Assembly: GCA_012295275.1 (NCBI GenBank)
Contig: CM022673.1
Location: 19,184,810-19,248,809, forward strand
DNA from: Chrysomallon squamiferum
Lineage: Eukaryota; Mollusca; Gastropoda; Neomphalida; Peltospiridae
DNA: 64,000 nt
Direction of reading: 5' to 3'
The position numbers were made by a program, and so were the translations under genes. Position 1 is the stretch's first letter. Each line of letters begins with the position of its first letter. Below are positions 23,182 to 38,100 of the stretch, one piece after another. The notes beneath the pieces are model-generated. The model was not told the origin of the DNA. It made no database searches and was given only the letters and a program-made list of their open reading frames with translations.

Positions 23182-26100
23182 TTAAGACTTAGATCTTCGT
23201 GCACGAATGAGAACAGATATGAAAGCAAAGATGTGAAAAACCAGCAGGAGAGAAAACATCAGTCCAATATCTAAATACAGGTTGTCCTGAAACAGAATTA
23301 AAATGGATTTGCTATTTACAAATTGAACACAGTAAGTATTTTTGGTAAACGGAAAGAAAGAAAGAGTTTTGGCTGGAAAAAATTAACAGGAAAAAAAGAA
23401 ACGGAAAGAAAGAAACAGTTTTATTCACAACAAATTTATTCTCCACTATGAATTTCTTTGTATCATTTAGGTCATAAGCACTTGGTAATGTGAACGTTGT
23501 GTCCAACTCCAACCAAAAACTCAGGAATGGACTTGGAACTATTGACATGGTCCTGGCACAATAATTCAAGTCTCCTTTGGATATGAATATGACCCTTGTT
23601 CTTTCGCTTTTTAGGGGGGTTGCCAACTGCATCCTGTTGATGAATGGTGCATACAGTGGATTCTTCATGCTGGAACCACTGGATAACTTTCTGGGTTGAC
23701 ACAGTGTTTATGGTGAATTATATGGATTATCAATTGGGGAATAATAATTAATGGGTGAAAGAGGTGCATATTTATGATGGAATATTTAAGAAGCATTAAA
23801 AATATGAGACAAAAAGATTTTTTTTTTTTTAAATTAGGACTTTTAGTAAAAATGTAGTGGTTCATTCTTTCCATTTCTTTTTTTCCTGTTACTTTTTTTC
23901 TGTTTCTTTCTTTCCTGATCCTTTTTTTCCGTTTTTTTCTTTCCTCCAACTGTAATTTTTGCATCATAACACAAGTTGATACATCAAAGACTCATATTTC
24001 TACACTAATAGTTTCTTATATGTGTATATATATATATATAGACAGACAAATAAATACGTAAGTAGGAAGGTAGATCAAAGAAAAACTATCTATATTCCAT
24101 TATATATGTATGTATATCGTTATATGCAACATGTTTCTGTGATGTATATGTGTGTGTGTGTATATATATATATAGACAGACAGCTAGATAGATATAGATA
24201 GACACATATATGTACAAATACTGAATAACTGATAGTAATAGGTAACTTTGTATTTCTGTAAATATCTTCGTTCATATTGTCAGCATCTATATACATTTTT
24301 GTATTATTTGTGTTTTTTTTGTGTTTTTTGTTGTTATTATTATTTTTTCCCCTGTTTTTAATAGTTACCTTGCTATAGCCCATGTTTTCTATGACATAAG
24401 TTCCGTTTGGAAAACATCCTTTCTGAACTGTAGAGTTTTTACAATCTGAAATGGATGTAATATAAGGTAACATACAAAACACACATTTAAAAATAAAAAA
24501 TGAAGGCAGATGAAAATGAGTATTTGTAATACATATATGGTAAAAATAGCACATATAAATAATTTATAAAGAAACAATGTGAGATGTGGAATTTGGTCAA
24601 GTGATTATATTGAAAGGGATGACCAAAATATTCAATACAAATTTCCAGTGGTTTGTAAACATTTGGTGTCAATCCAAGAAGTTCAGTGGCTCTTGCAGTA
24701 GAATATCCATTTAATAATCTACAGCACATATAAACATTATTAAATAAATGTATTCAAATACCTATATGTGTAACGTCCTCCCACTGTATAATGATAAGAA
24801 GTTCATTTGCATATTTAAACCATGACACATATTTCAGCCAAATGAAGTAAACAGGAATTGAACTGAAAATATGAAAAGTCAGTTCTGTTCATTGAAGAAA
24901 TAATTCTTCTTCTTTTTGAGTACACCTTTGTCAAAATAAAATTCAGATAGTATTTAAAAAAATAATAATAATAATAAAATAAAGTAAAATAAAGTTTTTT
25001 GATAACAATTCAAAGTGTAAAATTCATTTAAATTCTAGGTAATAACAGTTAATGAAAACAGTGTTACTGTTAATAAATTTGTTTTTAAAAAGTTAAATAC
25101 CGTATTAGTGAAAGGTCACATATAATTAGGAAATAATAAATGTATTTACTTTATAATGGAAATGGTAGTATTCTAATTAGGACTAATTTCATTGGTGTGG
25201 TTTATTGAGCCACTAGCCAGTGGAAAAACTTTATTAGACTTTCAGTTTGTTTTTTCCTGTCTTAGCAGCTGTGAAAAATTTTTTTACTAGTTATGATGAA
25301 GTAAAACATGACATATATGTAAAGACATATCACAATTTTTCTTTTAAATTGTTTGTGTTAGAAGATCATGTGGTCGATGAAACTGACACATATTTTTATG
25401 TTTTTTAATTTATCAAGCAGTATTTACATCACAACTAAGTGATGTAAAAACTTACCCATCTGCAAGAAAATATCCTCCAAAAAGCATAAAAGAAACAAGT
25501 ATAGGTGGTGCCACTGACAATGCCACATTGACAGAACCTGCTATGGAGGATACTAGATATCCTGGAATGAATAGAAAATAAATAATTATTATCTGTTTGC
25601 TTCTTTATTATTATTGTATTAAATGTAGTTTTGCTCACTATGTAGGGGGACAGAGAGATAAAGAGAAGGAAACATGTTTGTGAACCATTTTATATACAAC
25701 AATAACACATCAAACAAACAAAATCAATGACAACAACCACAACAAAAAATCATAATCAATGTATTTTACCAAAAGATGCAGCTACATTTGCAACCAGTAG
25801 CATGGTGCCTATGTGCATGAAAAATGAATCAGCAGCTTCATGTAAACCTATTAAAAGAAAACAAATAATTTGTAAATAATAATAATAACCAGAAAAACAA
25901 CAACAACAATAATGAAAAAAAGGAAGAAAAGAATAATTTAAAAAAAAAGAAGAAAAAAAATAATTAAAAAAAAAAAGAAAAAAAAAGAAAACAGTCCACA
26001 TTTTATCTACAGAGATCTCACAGTCAGTTAATTAAGAGTCTGCATATTGAGGAGTGTCCAATGTCAGTAGCATTCATGGTTTTTTATTGTTGTAAAAATA

Positions 26101-29100
26101 TAAAACACTTACCAACCATCCAGTACACAACTGAGCTGAATATAAAAGGAAACAAAACAAAACTTGGGAGCTGAAAGAAACATAACAAGATGAATTGAAG
26201 AACAGATTTCATATGACTGTATTTGTCTCTGAGTGTTTATTTTCATTTTATATGATAATCACTGTTTTTGTAATTGGTTATGTATGTTTGTATGGATGTA
26301 TCTATGTTAGCATATGTATGTTTGTGTGTGTTGGTGTGTATGTGTGTGTGTTATTTATTAATCTGTCACATATCTGTAAATCATAATAATTTATTACTGA
26401 CAAACACGTTAAGAAAATCTAAAGACAGTAGTCAAACCTCAGCTAAAATTTTGGCAATATAGTACACATCCACTCTATACAAACCACTTCCATATTCTCG
26501 TAGAAAAACTGCAATTTCAATTGGAAATGTCTGAAAATAATTAAATGCATTTTAATAACTGTCTAAATTTTAACAATATCAAATAAATATTTTCATTATG
26601 ATACCATTCAGAGAAATATCACATTATGATTTTACATATATTTTATATTTACAATTAGTTTGTTAATGAATCAATTAATCTATAAGGTAGTAATGATCAT
26701 ATATCACATCCTTTTTTAATATTAATTTAATTTTATTTATTTATTTTGGTTTTTATTTGTTTGTTTGTTGTTGTGTTTTTTTTTTTTGTTAAATTTAAAA
26801 ACAAAGATATTTCTTGAAACACTGATTAATCAATGCCAACAACATGTTAGTGCATTTAAATTGTATCTGTTAAATGTACCCACATAAATTAGATCTTTGT
26901 GGTGGGAAAATAAATAAAAAAGGAAAGTAAAGGGAACATTCAGTATAAATTACTAGAGATCTTGATCTTTAAATTTTTATTTTAAACTTACATTAAGCAC
27001 AGGAAAGAGGTTGGTAAATGACTGATTAATAACAAGTAAAAACAGTGCGCCATTCAGGTTTCCGACTCCAACCATGTCATAGTTCTGTTGAAGATATACA
27101 AGACCCAAAACCACAGCAATCAGCTTTAAAATGAAACCATAAACTGTTATAAATTCCAAAAAGACAATGCAGAAAGTACATTATTTTGTTTTTTGTTTTA
27201 ACAAACAAACAACCAACCAAACAAGCAAACTCCCCCCCCCAAAAAAGCCATAGAAACTGATTTCATGCTGTGTAGATACTTATAAAACTATTTCCACTAT
27301 CTTTTCTTACAGCAGTTATAATTTAATAAATTCATGCATATATTTTATTTAAAATGGTTTTTTATTAATATTGTGAAACTAAGCAGTACTGAATGTAAAC
27401 TCACACATTAAAGAAGAGACCGTATATAATACTGAGCTGAACAGATTTTATACAGTTTTTCTAAATAATTAATAATAGGTTCAAAATTTATTTTTCTTTC
27501 AGAAAGAGAGTATTAAAAAAAAAAAAAAAATTGTTGCCTGTCATTTATTGCATTAAGACAAAAGTAAGTGTCATACTACTCACAAATGTCTGGCCTGCTC
27601 TGACTTTGAAAAGCAGATCGTCTCTGATGAGAGAAATGCAACTTCTCCAGAAAACTGTCTGAAACTGTTTCAAACATGACGCTTTGTATCTGAAAAGATA
27701 ACATAATTTTCTAATGCAGTATTAAATGCATTTCAATTATATATACACATACATACTTGAAAAGTGAAGAGCCACAAATTAATATTTTCAATTAAAAGAT
27801 ACCGTTTTATTGTAATAATAACAAACATATTTAATAAATGTGTTTATTTAATTAAAAGGTTGTAAAATACAAATATTAAAGAAAAACTAAATCCAAGTTC
27901 ATGTAACTAGGAATTTCAATTAGAATGCTAAACACTATACATTTACACTTTAAAGTGCAAACACATTAACAGATATTTCGAAATAATGGGGTTGCTACCA
28001 TCATATAATAATATACTAATCATAATCACTTCCTACAGAATGACAATCTAGAATGGTGGAATACTGCTGGAAATCAGATGTAAAATTAATTCTCAATTTT
28101 TTCAGATTCATGTCATGCCCTATCTCTGGGTGGAAATAATCAAATCTTACACTTAACAGACTTTTAAATTTGTTTGCTCTTTTGTTTCTACTTGTTAGAA
28201 ATACCCGACAGTTTTCAGAATATTAAAAAAACAAAAAAACAAAATTATGAAAAACAAAAAGAAAGAAAAAAAGAGACCGATTCTTTTAATTAAAACTGAA
28301 TGCAGCAAATGGTATATATAAAATAGCTTTGAATCACAATCATACTATTAATAATTTAATAAACATGTTATAAATAAATCAGTCAATCAAAATGAAGATA
28401 AATCATTAACCCTAAACATAAACGAATTCATTCAATGGATATCGTTTCTATCGGAACAGTAATGTAGTTACGGCCATGGATGGTTTGTGCCATACAGAAA
28501 AGGAAATTTAGATGCAACTTTCACAACAAATAAATTTCATTTGAAGGTGCATTCTCAATTTAATACCGCACTGGATTTCTGAGTAAGATGGGGTACATTT
28601 AGACGTTAGCTACTTCTGAACTTTGGAATTCTCACAATTAAATCTCACTTAACCGGAGTATCCTCTGGCGGAGAATAGCTCAGACGGACACTTGTATCGG
28701 TATCGCAGGTTCTCCGCTAGAGATGTCTATTTTTTTGGCTAATCTAGTGATCGTTGCACTGAAAAGCAGTCACGTGGTACGTTACTATTCAGGCGATTCA
28801 AACGTGTCCAAAGTTTACCGATTAGTAATTTATGGTAGGGGACTCGGCTTTCTTCTTGTAGTTCCAGCCAACTCGAAAATGCTGATCTACAGGAACGTAA
28901 AACCAAATTTATTGTTAAATGTCAACCGTATAGTTGGCAAAGATTAGCCCCCCCCCAATGATGTTGACGTCAAAACCGAGGTCAAAAAAGCTTGTCGTGG
29001 CGCGTCGATTTAGTTCGTAACTCGGGACATTATTCGTAAACCGAGACAAAAATTGCCTAAGATCACGGTTCGCTTTATCAAAGTTTATGTTCATATTTTT

Positions 29101-32100
29101 AATTACGTATTTTTAAGAAATTCCCCTAACAAAATAAATTGTTTAGCGAAACATTTTGAGGTTATTCCTGAAAAAAGAGAAAGATTATAGAGCACCCCTA
29201 GCGGCCGTTAGCATTGCTACTAAGACCTGTCTCTGTCAGCGAACCAGCGATATCCATCCCATTGTCCGCCTGAACTATTCTCCACCAGAGAATACTCGAG
29301 CTGAATCTTACTGTCTGATTGTAATATGTTGCATTGTCTCACCTTGTGACGTCCTTTGAATATACTTGTCATTTTATTTAAAAGCAAGCTGGTGAGCGCT
29401 TCAATGGAGGAATTAACCAAAACAAATCGGACGTGACTTTGGCCATAGGACAAGGTATCAAAAATGAATAGGTTATTAAGTCGTTGTCTGCTGTCAAGGT
29501 GTAACTCTAACAATCTTAGATTGTTATTAGCGACATATTCAACTCACAGTTGTTCTCAAGAACATATTGACAATCTCGTTAAAGGCAAAAAAATTGTGGT
29601 TTTCATGAAGGGAACACCGGAAAATCCAAGATGTGGGTTCAGCAAGGCTGTAGTACAAATACTGAACTTTCATGGCGTACGTGAATTTGATGCGTACAAT
29701 GTTTTAGAAGATGAATCGTTGCGTCAAGGTAAAAACATTTACAGTATTTTGCTATGATTTTTTTTTAATTAATATTATTTTTTCATCTGCTGCTAGTTCA
29801 GATATTAAAAACGCCTTATAAAATCACATTAGACTGATTAGTGCAATTTTTACGGTATTACTATTACTATATAATATATTAGTATTATCTGCTTGTTATT
29901 TATTCGTATTTGTTCACAAAAGAAACAATAATGATGAAATCGAAACAACAACAACAACAAAAATTAATAATAAAAAAAAAAAAAAAAAAAAAAATAAATA
30001 AAAACGAATTGGAGAAATATAAAAGTAATAGTCCACTTTAAACTCAGGATCATATTTTTCATCAGCCTAAAAACAGAGAAAATAACTTCTAGATGAAAAG
30101 GGAGAACTGATTAATTTTTAAAAATCATTCAGTCTATCTGTCTGTCTGTATAAACCTGGATTAGGCCAATGTGTTCAGATGGTGCCTGTCATTGTGTTAA
30201 TATTAGTCTTGCCCAAGTGAAAAAAGATAAACAACGTGAATGATAATTAGTTCTGTATTACAATTATTTTTACCAACATCTAGTTGTGCATAAAAAATGT
30301 ATGGCATTCACAATGGGCATTCAATATAACACTACACTTTAGTTAGCATGTACTAGTAACTAGAAATCATTCAGGATAGGTGCTTAAATTAGTACTACAA
30401 TATGTTTATTCATTAACAATCATGGAGGAGGATGGAATGTTTGTGAAAATACACTGTTTTAAACATTTTAAATTGTTTTATTTACTGTATTACTTGTAGA
30501 AGCTGGTATCACTCTGTGAGTTTGTGCATTGAACTTGTGTGATGTCATGCCTGATATGTACCATTTTGTAAGACTGATGTTTATATTCAAGACAGGACAA
30601 TATGCTATCAATTATTGCAAATATACCGTATATACTTGTGTACAAGGCGACCTTATGTATAAGTCGACGTGTATTTTAAGACCAAAAATTGCGTCATTTT
30701 AGGTATTACTTGTGTATAAGTCGACTGTAGATTCCAGGCACCGTCACTATTTTTAGACCAGTGTAACAGTGCCATGAAGGCCTACATTGTACGCCTACTG
30801 TAACATAACTTGCACGAGCTGTAACTTGCACGAACATACCATAATAACGTAAATGCATGTATTACACGAGCAATAGACTAAATGTATCATAAATAGTATC
30901 TCTTTAATGTAATAGGTCTAACATGGAGACCTAACTTACCGTTATATTTAGCCGTTCTATGATTTACAAACTTTTATGGCCACAGCCCTAAAATATTGTA
31001 TATGATGCCAGGCAAACGAAATAAATATACTGCACAATTTAAGCTTGCAGTAATTGGATTTGCTGAAAATTCTAACAATATTATTTCACCAAATTCTTTA
31101 AAATTACACAAGTGAGTTTTGTTTATGAAATTAGGACTGATATTTAGTGCAATTTGGCAGAGAAGTGTGCATTCCTAGATCATTGCAAGACGCCGTAAGG
31201 CATAACGCCGTACTGATGGTTTTCTCGCTTTAAAATGTATTTTTATGTCATTAAACGGAAGAATATCATGTTTTACATTCATATTTGGTTTTGTTATATA
31301 ATTTTTCCAAATTTTTTATACGATAAAATTATATTTTTGAAAAGCTGAAAGACCGCGATTATTTTAGATGCATCCTGTAGCAAAAAATAGTCAAAATGGC
31401 GACTCTTCAGCAGCAGCTACAAAAACATTACCTATGTATAAGTCGTACCCCCAAAATACTACCTTAATATAGTCTCCCAAAAATTCAACTTATACACAAG
31501 TATATACGGTATTAAAAAACTGTCCATAATTTTAGTAAGTTTCATGTACATTACATGTGATACGTAGTTACAAATCAGCAGTCAAACATATTTTATAACT
31601 TTTATCATGTTTGTTAAAAATCATATAAGTTGTAACAGTCTACTGTAAATCTCTGTGTAAAAACTGTATATGACATACCTGGATTGTTTATTAATGTTGT
31701 TATTTAATCATAATGTTAATTATTAAAACACAAGAAAGTGATAATGATTCAGTGATTTACTTATGTTTTGAAACCTTATGATTGATATATTACAGGAATT
31801 AAAGAATACAGTAAGTGGCCAACTATTCCTCAAGTATTCATAAATGGAGAGTTTGTTGGAGGGTGTGACATTCTATTGGACATGCATAAAAATGGTGATC
31901 TCATAGAGGAGCTCCAAGAAATTGGTATCAGGTCAGCGTTACTGGATCATCCTGACAGGAAAGTCTGACATAAAACAGTTTGCTTGATATTTTATCACTG
32001 ATAGATAAAAGCTGGTGTCATGTTTTTAACAGTCTGTAATGTTATTTTATTGACCTAAATAATATATGTATCTTTATTCAACAATTAACAGTATAGTTAC

Positions 32101-35100
32101 AGCTGCTTTCCCAGAAAAATAACATTGAGCAAGTTGTTAAAAATGCATCTTTGAAGTTTCAATTGATTAATGGATGATTAATTCATCATTAGTGTTAATA
32201 AGGCCACTAAAATAACATCAGAAGTTCCCTTTTAATGTTTGATTTAAATGGCACACAATATGTTGAGACAGTTTGAAATGTAGACAGGAAAGACACTCAA
32301 AATCAGAATTTTAGTTTACACCAGAATTTGATTTATGTTAATTGTTTGTGCTTTACTTTGCTTCTAATAAAGTCATAATTTGTATTGCTGTTCACATATT
32401 TGTATCCTAAACTGAGGCATACATGAGCCAATTTCACAAAACCATGTGTTTAGTGACTTTGATGGTTTATTGGTTTATTGTTGTTTTGCATAACTAATTT
32501 ATACTATATAATTATACTATATAACCTACTAGTTCCCAGTTTTTAGCTAGTAAACTTGTGCAATTAAAAAAATAAAATAAAAATTATCTAATATTCAACC
32601 ATCATGAATATTTGTATGCAAAAACCCCTACATATAGATCATAATTACAGAGTTCTGTTGCTTAGAACTGATTTTTATATGTATTTTTATGTATCCAAAA
32701 TTTCTATTTTCATAGCTACAGCTTCCTTCATCAGTATGCAGTGAGGCACATAAATGTTTTTTAATGTGATATTGTGGAACTGCCAATATTTTTGTTTTAT
32801 TTCTCACTACTAAATTTTTCATTTTATATTCATAATAATTCAGACAAAAATTGTAAATCTTCAGCGTTTTACTTTTGATCATTGTCACCTTATTTAGTAG
32901 TCACTGTAACAATAAGCTGACATAGTATTTTTTTCAAGGCAGTGTATTTTATACAATGTAAAAATTATTTTCACTTGTTATGAATATATACTTTTGCTTT
33001 GAAATTGTTAGTTTTTGATACCAGTTAATATTATTATTATTAGTGAGATGTGAAATAATATTTGTTTTTGTGTTAATAATCTTCAGTCATAGTTATTAGA
33101 ATAACTGAATACATTATCTTTAAAATTTGGAAAGTAACTGACAGTAATGCTTACTTTTAATTTACCTGAAATGCATTTTATCCAAATTGTATTTAAATAA
33201 AATTGTTTAATGGTTCTTTTTTCTATGCATACATACAACCATCAGTAGTGGGTTTTTTTTTAGTAAAAAGGGTAATTACACATTAAGAATAAGCCAGTCT
33301 GTCTATAAGCCTTTAGCAATGTTTAAATCATATATTTTAATGGAAAGGTATTATTAGATAGAGGCAGTGCATCAAAGTTTGATTACATGGATGTGCATTA
33401 ATTCCAAATCAAACTAAATTAGATCTTACCTATTAGCTTTTTCATCAAAAGCATCTTCAAACTGAAAAATACATTTGACAAAGTAATGTTAATGAACATT
33501 TTTCCACCTTTTTTACAGTATTAAAAATTACAAAATGTACAGTTTTGAAGTTTAAGTTTAAACATTTTTCTCAGGAATATTAATTATTTTCACATACTAA
33601 TTATGTCATAAACAGCAAAAGAAAGGTCTCTGTCATAGTCTTACAAAATATAAATTTAATTATGGAAACCAATCAAAGAATCTCAGTTACAAACATTATT
33701 TTAATTTTTATATTTATAGACACTGTCATTTCAAAAAAACAAAACTGCTGAAATTTTATTATAATACAGTGACAAGATTTTATGTCAGAATTAAACCTAT
33801 CCTATTAAAAATTGATGTGATGTTCAACAGTGGGAAAACAGTAGTAAAATTTGTACATCTTACAAGAGGAGGAATTTGAGAAGACATATTAAAATTTAGG
33901 AAATGTGACTGAGTTTACAAGGAAATCCAGTCCCAGGAAACAATGACCATTTTATGCTGATGATCATTCAGGAGTAAATTGTTATTATTTGAACTTACTC
34001 ACCAATATAGAATGCATTGCTGTTTCCCGGTTTTCATTGGTCAGTCTATCAGTTTCAGCAGCTATGTACTTGATATCTGGACTTTCATCAAATGTATCAC
34101 ATATTTTCTGAAATTAATAACTTCATTTCTGAATTGAAAAACAATGAACATTCCATTGATGAAGGAACCAAAATATTTTCAGATGAACTTTTATACACAA
34201 TAATTCATTAACCTCCTGACTTGTATTGGAACTTAACAATCTGTAATAAATACTCATTGAGAACATTTATATAAAAATAAGTTTCTTAGCTGTTGTTACT
34301 GTTAAAAATGGCATATAGAGTAATATTCCATGTCATGTCACTTAATGAGTTTGACCCCATCATCTTAGAGTTTATATTACTTAAAAAGAACTTTTAACAT
34401 TTGTTCATATAAAAAGTATAAATTTAATTACTTTTTAATTTATGGAAATAATAAAGTCCACTACATCCCTGAGAAAATTCCAGGTATCAGATGCTTTAAT
34501 GAGCCACCAAGAATTTGAAGACATTTGACATCAACTTGAGAAATTGATTTGAGATTTTAACAAGTATTAATGAAACTCTTCAGTTTCAGAGATTTGTACT
34601 GCTTTTACCAACACATGTCTCTAAATATGAATCTAGATGTTGATCTTCCTGTTATGGTAGGCATCACAGCTTAAGCCGAATATGACAAATATCAGAACTT
34701 GCTTTTGTCGTTGCTGGACAGACCTATGTTCTAGGGAAGAACATTTTGGATGTGCATGAGACTACCATAGCAGTTTTATGAATCCCCATGGATTATTGAC
34801 CTAAATATGAGGAGAGATACTGGATTGACAAGAAAAACATGCTTTCCATCATTGACACACCATCCGTTCTTGTTTTCATCTGAATGTACATTAATGTACT
34901 AGAAGTGTCAAAATGGGCACTTTGAAAGTATTTTACTACTAAACTATAATGTACTTTACCCTTGTTCTTATCACATTGTCCTAATATACCCTTTTTTACT
35001 TCACAACCTTTTTTTTCACTAGGTAGTTTTGTTGCTCCATTTGCTTCATAGTTCTATATGTCTTCCAAAATCACCACCCGAGTTAAGGTTATAATGATAT

Positions 35101-38100
35101 ACTAAAACTGTGACATCTCTCCCTGATGCTTTATAGTGCATTTTGTATATGTTAACTCATTAGAAGTGTCCAAAACTACTAAATTGAAAATGTTACACCT
35201 CTCTATTTAGGTGTAGGTAACATCTTGGTGTTTAATTCTGAATTGAGACCACTTCAAGGTTACTAGGTCATACGGTCAAAAGGAAATACTGTATATACTT
35301 GTGTATAAGTCGAATTTTTGGGAGACTATATTAAGGTAATATTTTGGGGGTCGACTTATACATAGGTAATGTTTTTGTAGCTGCTGCTGAAGAGTCACCA
35401 TTTTGACTATTTTTTGCTACGGGATGCATCTAAAATAATCGCGGTCTTTCAGCTTTTCAAAAATAAAATTTTATCGTATAAAAAAATTATAAAATTAAAT
35501 AACAAAACCAAATATGAATGTAAAACATGATATTCTTCCATTTAATGACATAAAAACACATTTTAAGGTGAGAAAACCTTCAGTACGGCGTTATGCCTTA
35601 CGGCGTCTTGCAATGATCTAGGAATGCACACTTCTCTGCCAAATTGCACTAAATATCAGTCCTAATTTCATAAACAAAACTCACTTGTGTAATTGTAAAG
35701 AATTTGGTGAAATAATATTGCAATCGTCATTAATATCCACTACCGACAAATCGAAAACAAACTAAATTTCTATAAACGTTCTGCAACAAAAATCAGTTCA
35801 ACTTCTCGCCATATTTGTTATTCTAGTTGGTTGCTGAGGTTCCGAAATTATCTTACTTTGAATTGCACGTGCAAGTTATGTTACAGTAGGCATACAATGT
35901 AGGCCTTCATGGCACTGTCACACTGGTCTAAAAATAGTGACGGTGCCTGGAATCTACAGTCGACTTATACACAAGTAATACCTAAAATGATGCAATTTTT
36001 GGTCTTAAAATACATGTCAACTTATACATAAGGTCGCCTCTTACACAAGTATATACGGTAATGACTGATTTGGCAATATCCAATAACAACAGTTTCAGTC
36101 ATAACTGATTCAGTGTTTACTGAAATAATAGGGCCTAAAAAGTATCAGTTGACCCATTTTTGGCGAATATTTGAAGGCCACTACCTTCAAACCTATTTGT
36201 CTGATAGAGCAAATTCATATTTTTATACAAACAGAATCTCTCAAGTCACACTTACTGTTTAGGTAGGTAAGATGTAAAACTTAATTTTTAAAAACAAAAA
36301 ACAAAACCCAATTATGCAAAACTTGACTGCATGATGATAAAACACATTTTACTAATTATGTGAATATTTAATTTTAAAGTAGCCAATGTTCTAGTAATAA
36401 ATAGCTTCATGTTGCTTCCTTTTATTCATCTGAACAATTATTGTGACTGACTGTCATGAATAGTGTCTTGTTTATAAACTAAATAAATGTTAATAAAAAT
36501 TAAAAAAAAAAAAATTATATGTACTCTTTTTTAAGAATAAAAATTAACTACATTCAGAATATCCAAAATAATTATCATGTTATTTTGGATATTGTAAATA
36601 AAAATCAGTATTTCCAGTAATGCAAAAAGGCACCAGTTAAATCAGTATCACTGTCAATGATTAAAGGGTAAAATATTGAAACTCAATTTCTGCAGTGGGA
36701 AATCTAATTAAATGGAAATGTATAATTATAAAATGTTACCTCAACTGTCTCTTTGCAGTGATCTTCTCTACCTGGTACTATGGCTAGTGTCAGTATATAA
36801 AAATCTGCAGGGTTGAAATTCACTGGACAAGGGTAATTTAATCTAAACAGAAAAAGCAAAAAATAACATTTCCGTCACAACTGGATTTATTTTCCACAAA
36901 AAGTTTTAAATATTTCCACAAAAAGGAATTAAGGTAATGTGAGGCCTGAATGTCTATAGTTAAATTACAAAAGTCATAACTCCAGTGTATTATAATAAAG
37001 ATATTAATAACTTCAGTGTATTATAATAAATTCATAGCAGTTAATACAAAAATGTTTTAAAAATATTACATACGCACTAAAAAATAAAAATGCATTCTCT
37101 GCAGTTCCCATAAATGCTGTACGTCCTTCAGCTAAGAGTAAAATACTGCAAACAGAAAAAAAGTAAGATGTCAGTTTTCACATCTAAACAAATCATTACA
37201 TTCTTCTAATGTTTATATCAGGGATATCAATACTTTAATCTGTATTATATTATTTTCTTCTTTATCAAAAAAAAACCCAACAAAAAACCGAACATTCTTT
37301 GTTATTAGCATTAGTTGTGTAAAATGCTGCAGTACGTAATAAACTTTCAAAAATGCTTAATATGGTGGAAACCTACTGGTCAAACAGAGCAAAGACCTCA
37401 GAAGATGGCTGATGAATTGTGCACAGTATTGTTCGTCCCTTCTTAGCCATTTCCTTTAAAGTCTGTATAATATTTTGAGCCATAAATGAATCTAAACCTG
37501 AAGTTGGTTCATCACAGAACATCAGTGGTGGGTTGGTCAACATCTGAAAACAAATATCTATATATTAACAGGAGGAGGGGGTCACCATTAATAACATCAA
37601 ATTACAAATACAGAATCAAAGTATCTTATTAATATACAAAAAAAAAAACATTACCTCACAGGCAAAAGATAACCTTTTCATTTCACCTCCAGATATTCCT
37701 TTCTTTCCACCTGAACTCCCAATTCTTGTATTTATACACTTTGTCAAACCCATCTGAAATAATCCAATCAGAAAAATCTAACGGAAAAACTACTACAAAT
37801 TTCTATTTGCCTTGGCAAAACAACTGATATGTATCGAACAGTATCAACTGATATAACATAAGGAAATATAACTTCTATTAAATATATCAATATTTTTATA
37901 TATCTGTACAGTGTATCTATAATTTGTGTGTGTGTGTTTCAGTTTCACTGTTTATTTAATCTTTGAAATTTACCTCATTGATAACTTCTTCAACTCTTCT
38001 TAGCCTGGCTTCTTTATTCAAACTTCTGTCCATTCTAAGTATTGCCTATGGTTGAAAATTACTTTTACATAAAACTAATTGGATTTAAATGCAAAGCATT

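Noticed and set aside
28723-28947. Plus-strand ORF of 74 codons upstream of GLRX5
   Set aside because: It starts inside the inverted-repeat element, has no recognisable family, and has no splice or promoter support.
29156-29513. ORFs on both strands just before and overlapping the GLRX5 start
   Set aside because: They overlap the repeat end and the real GLRX5 exon; no homology is recognised, so they are treated as chance.
29757-33430. Idea that the ABCG exons belong to two separate transporters split by GLRX5
   Set aside because: Exon 10 ends AG and exon 11 starts with A in matching phase, giving NRYKAS at the expected place before the first membrane helix, and all domains occur exactly once.
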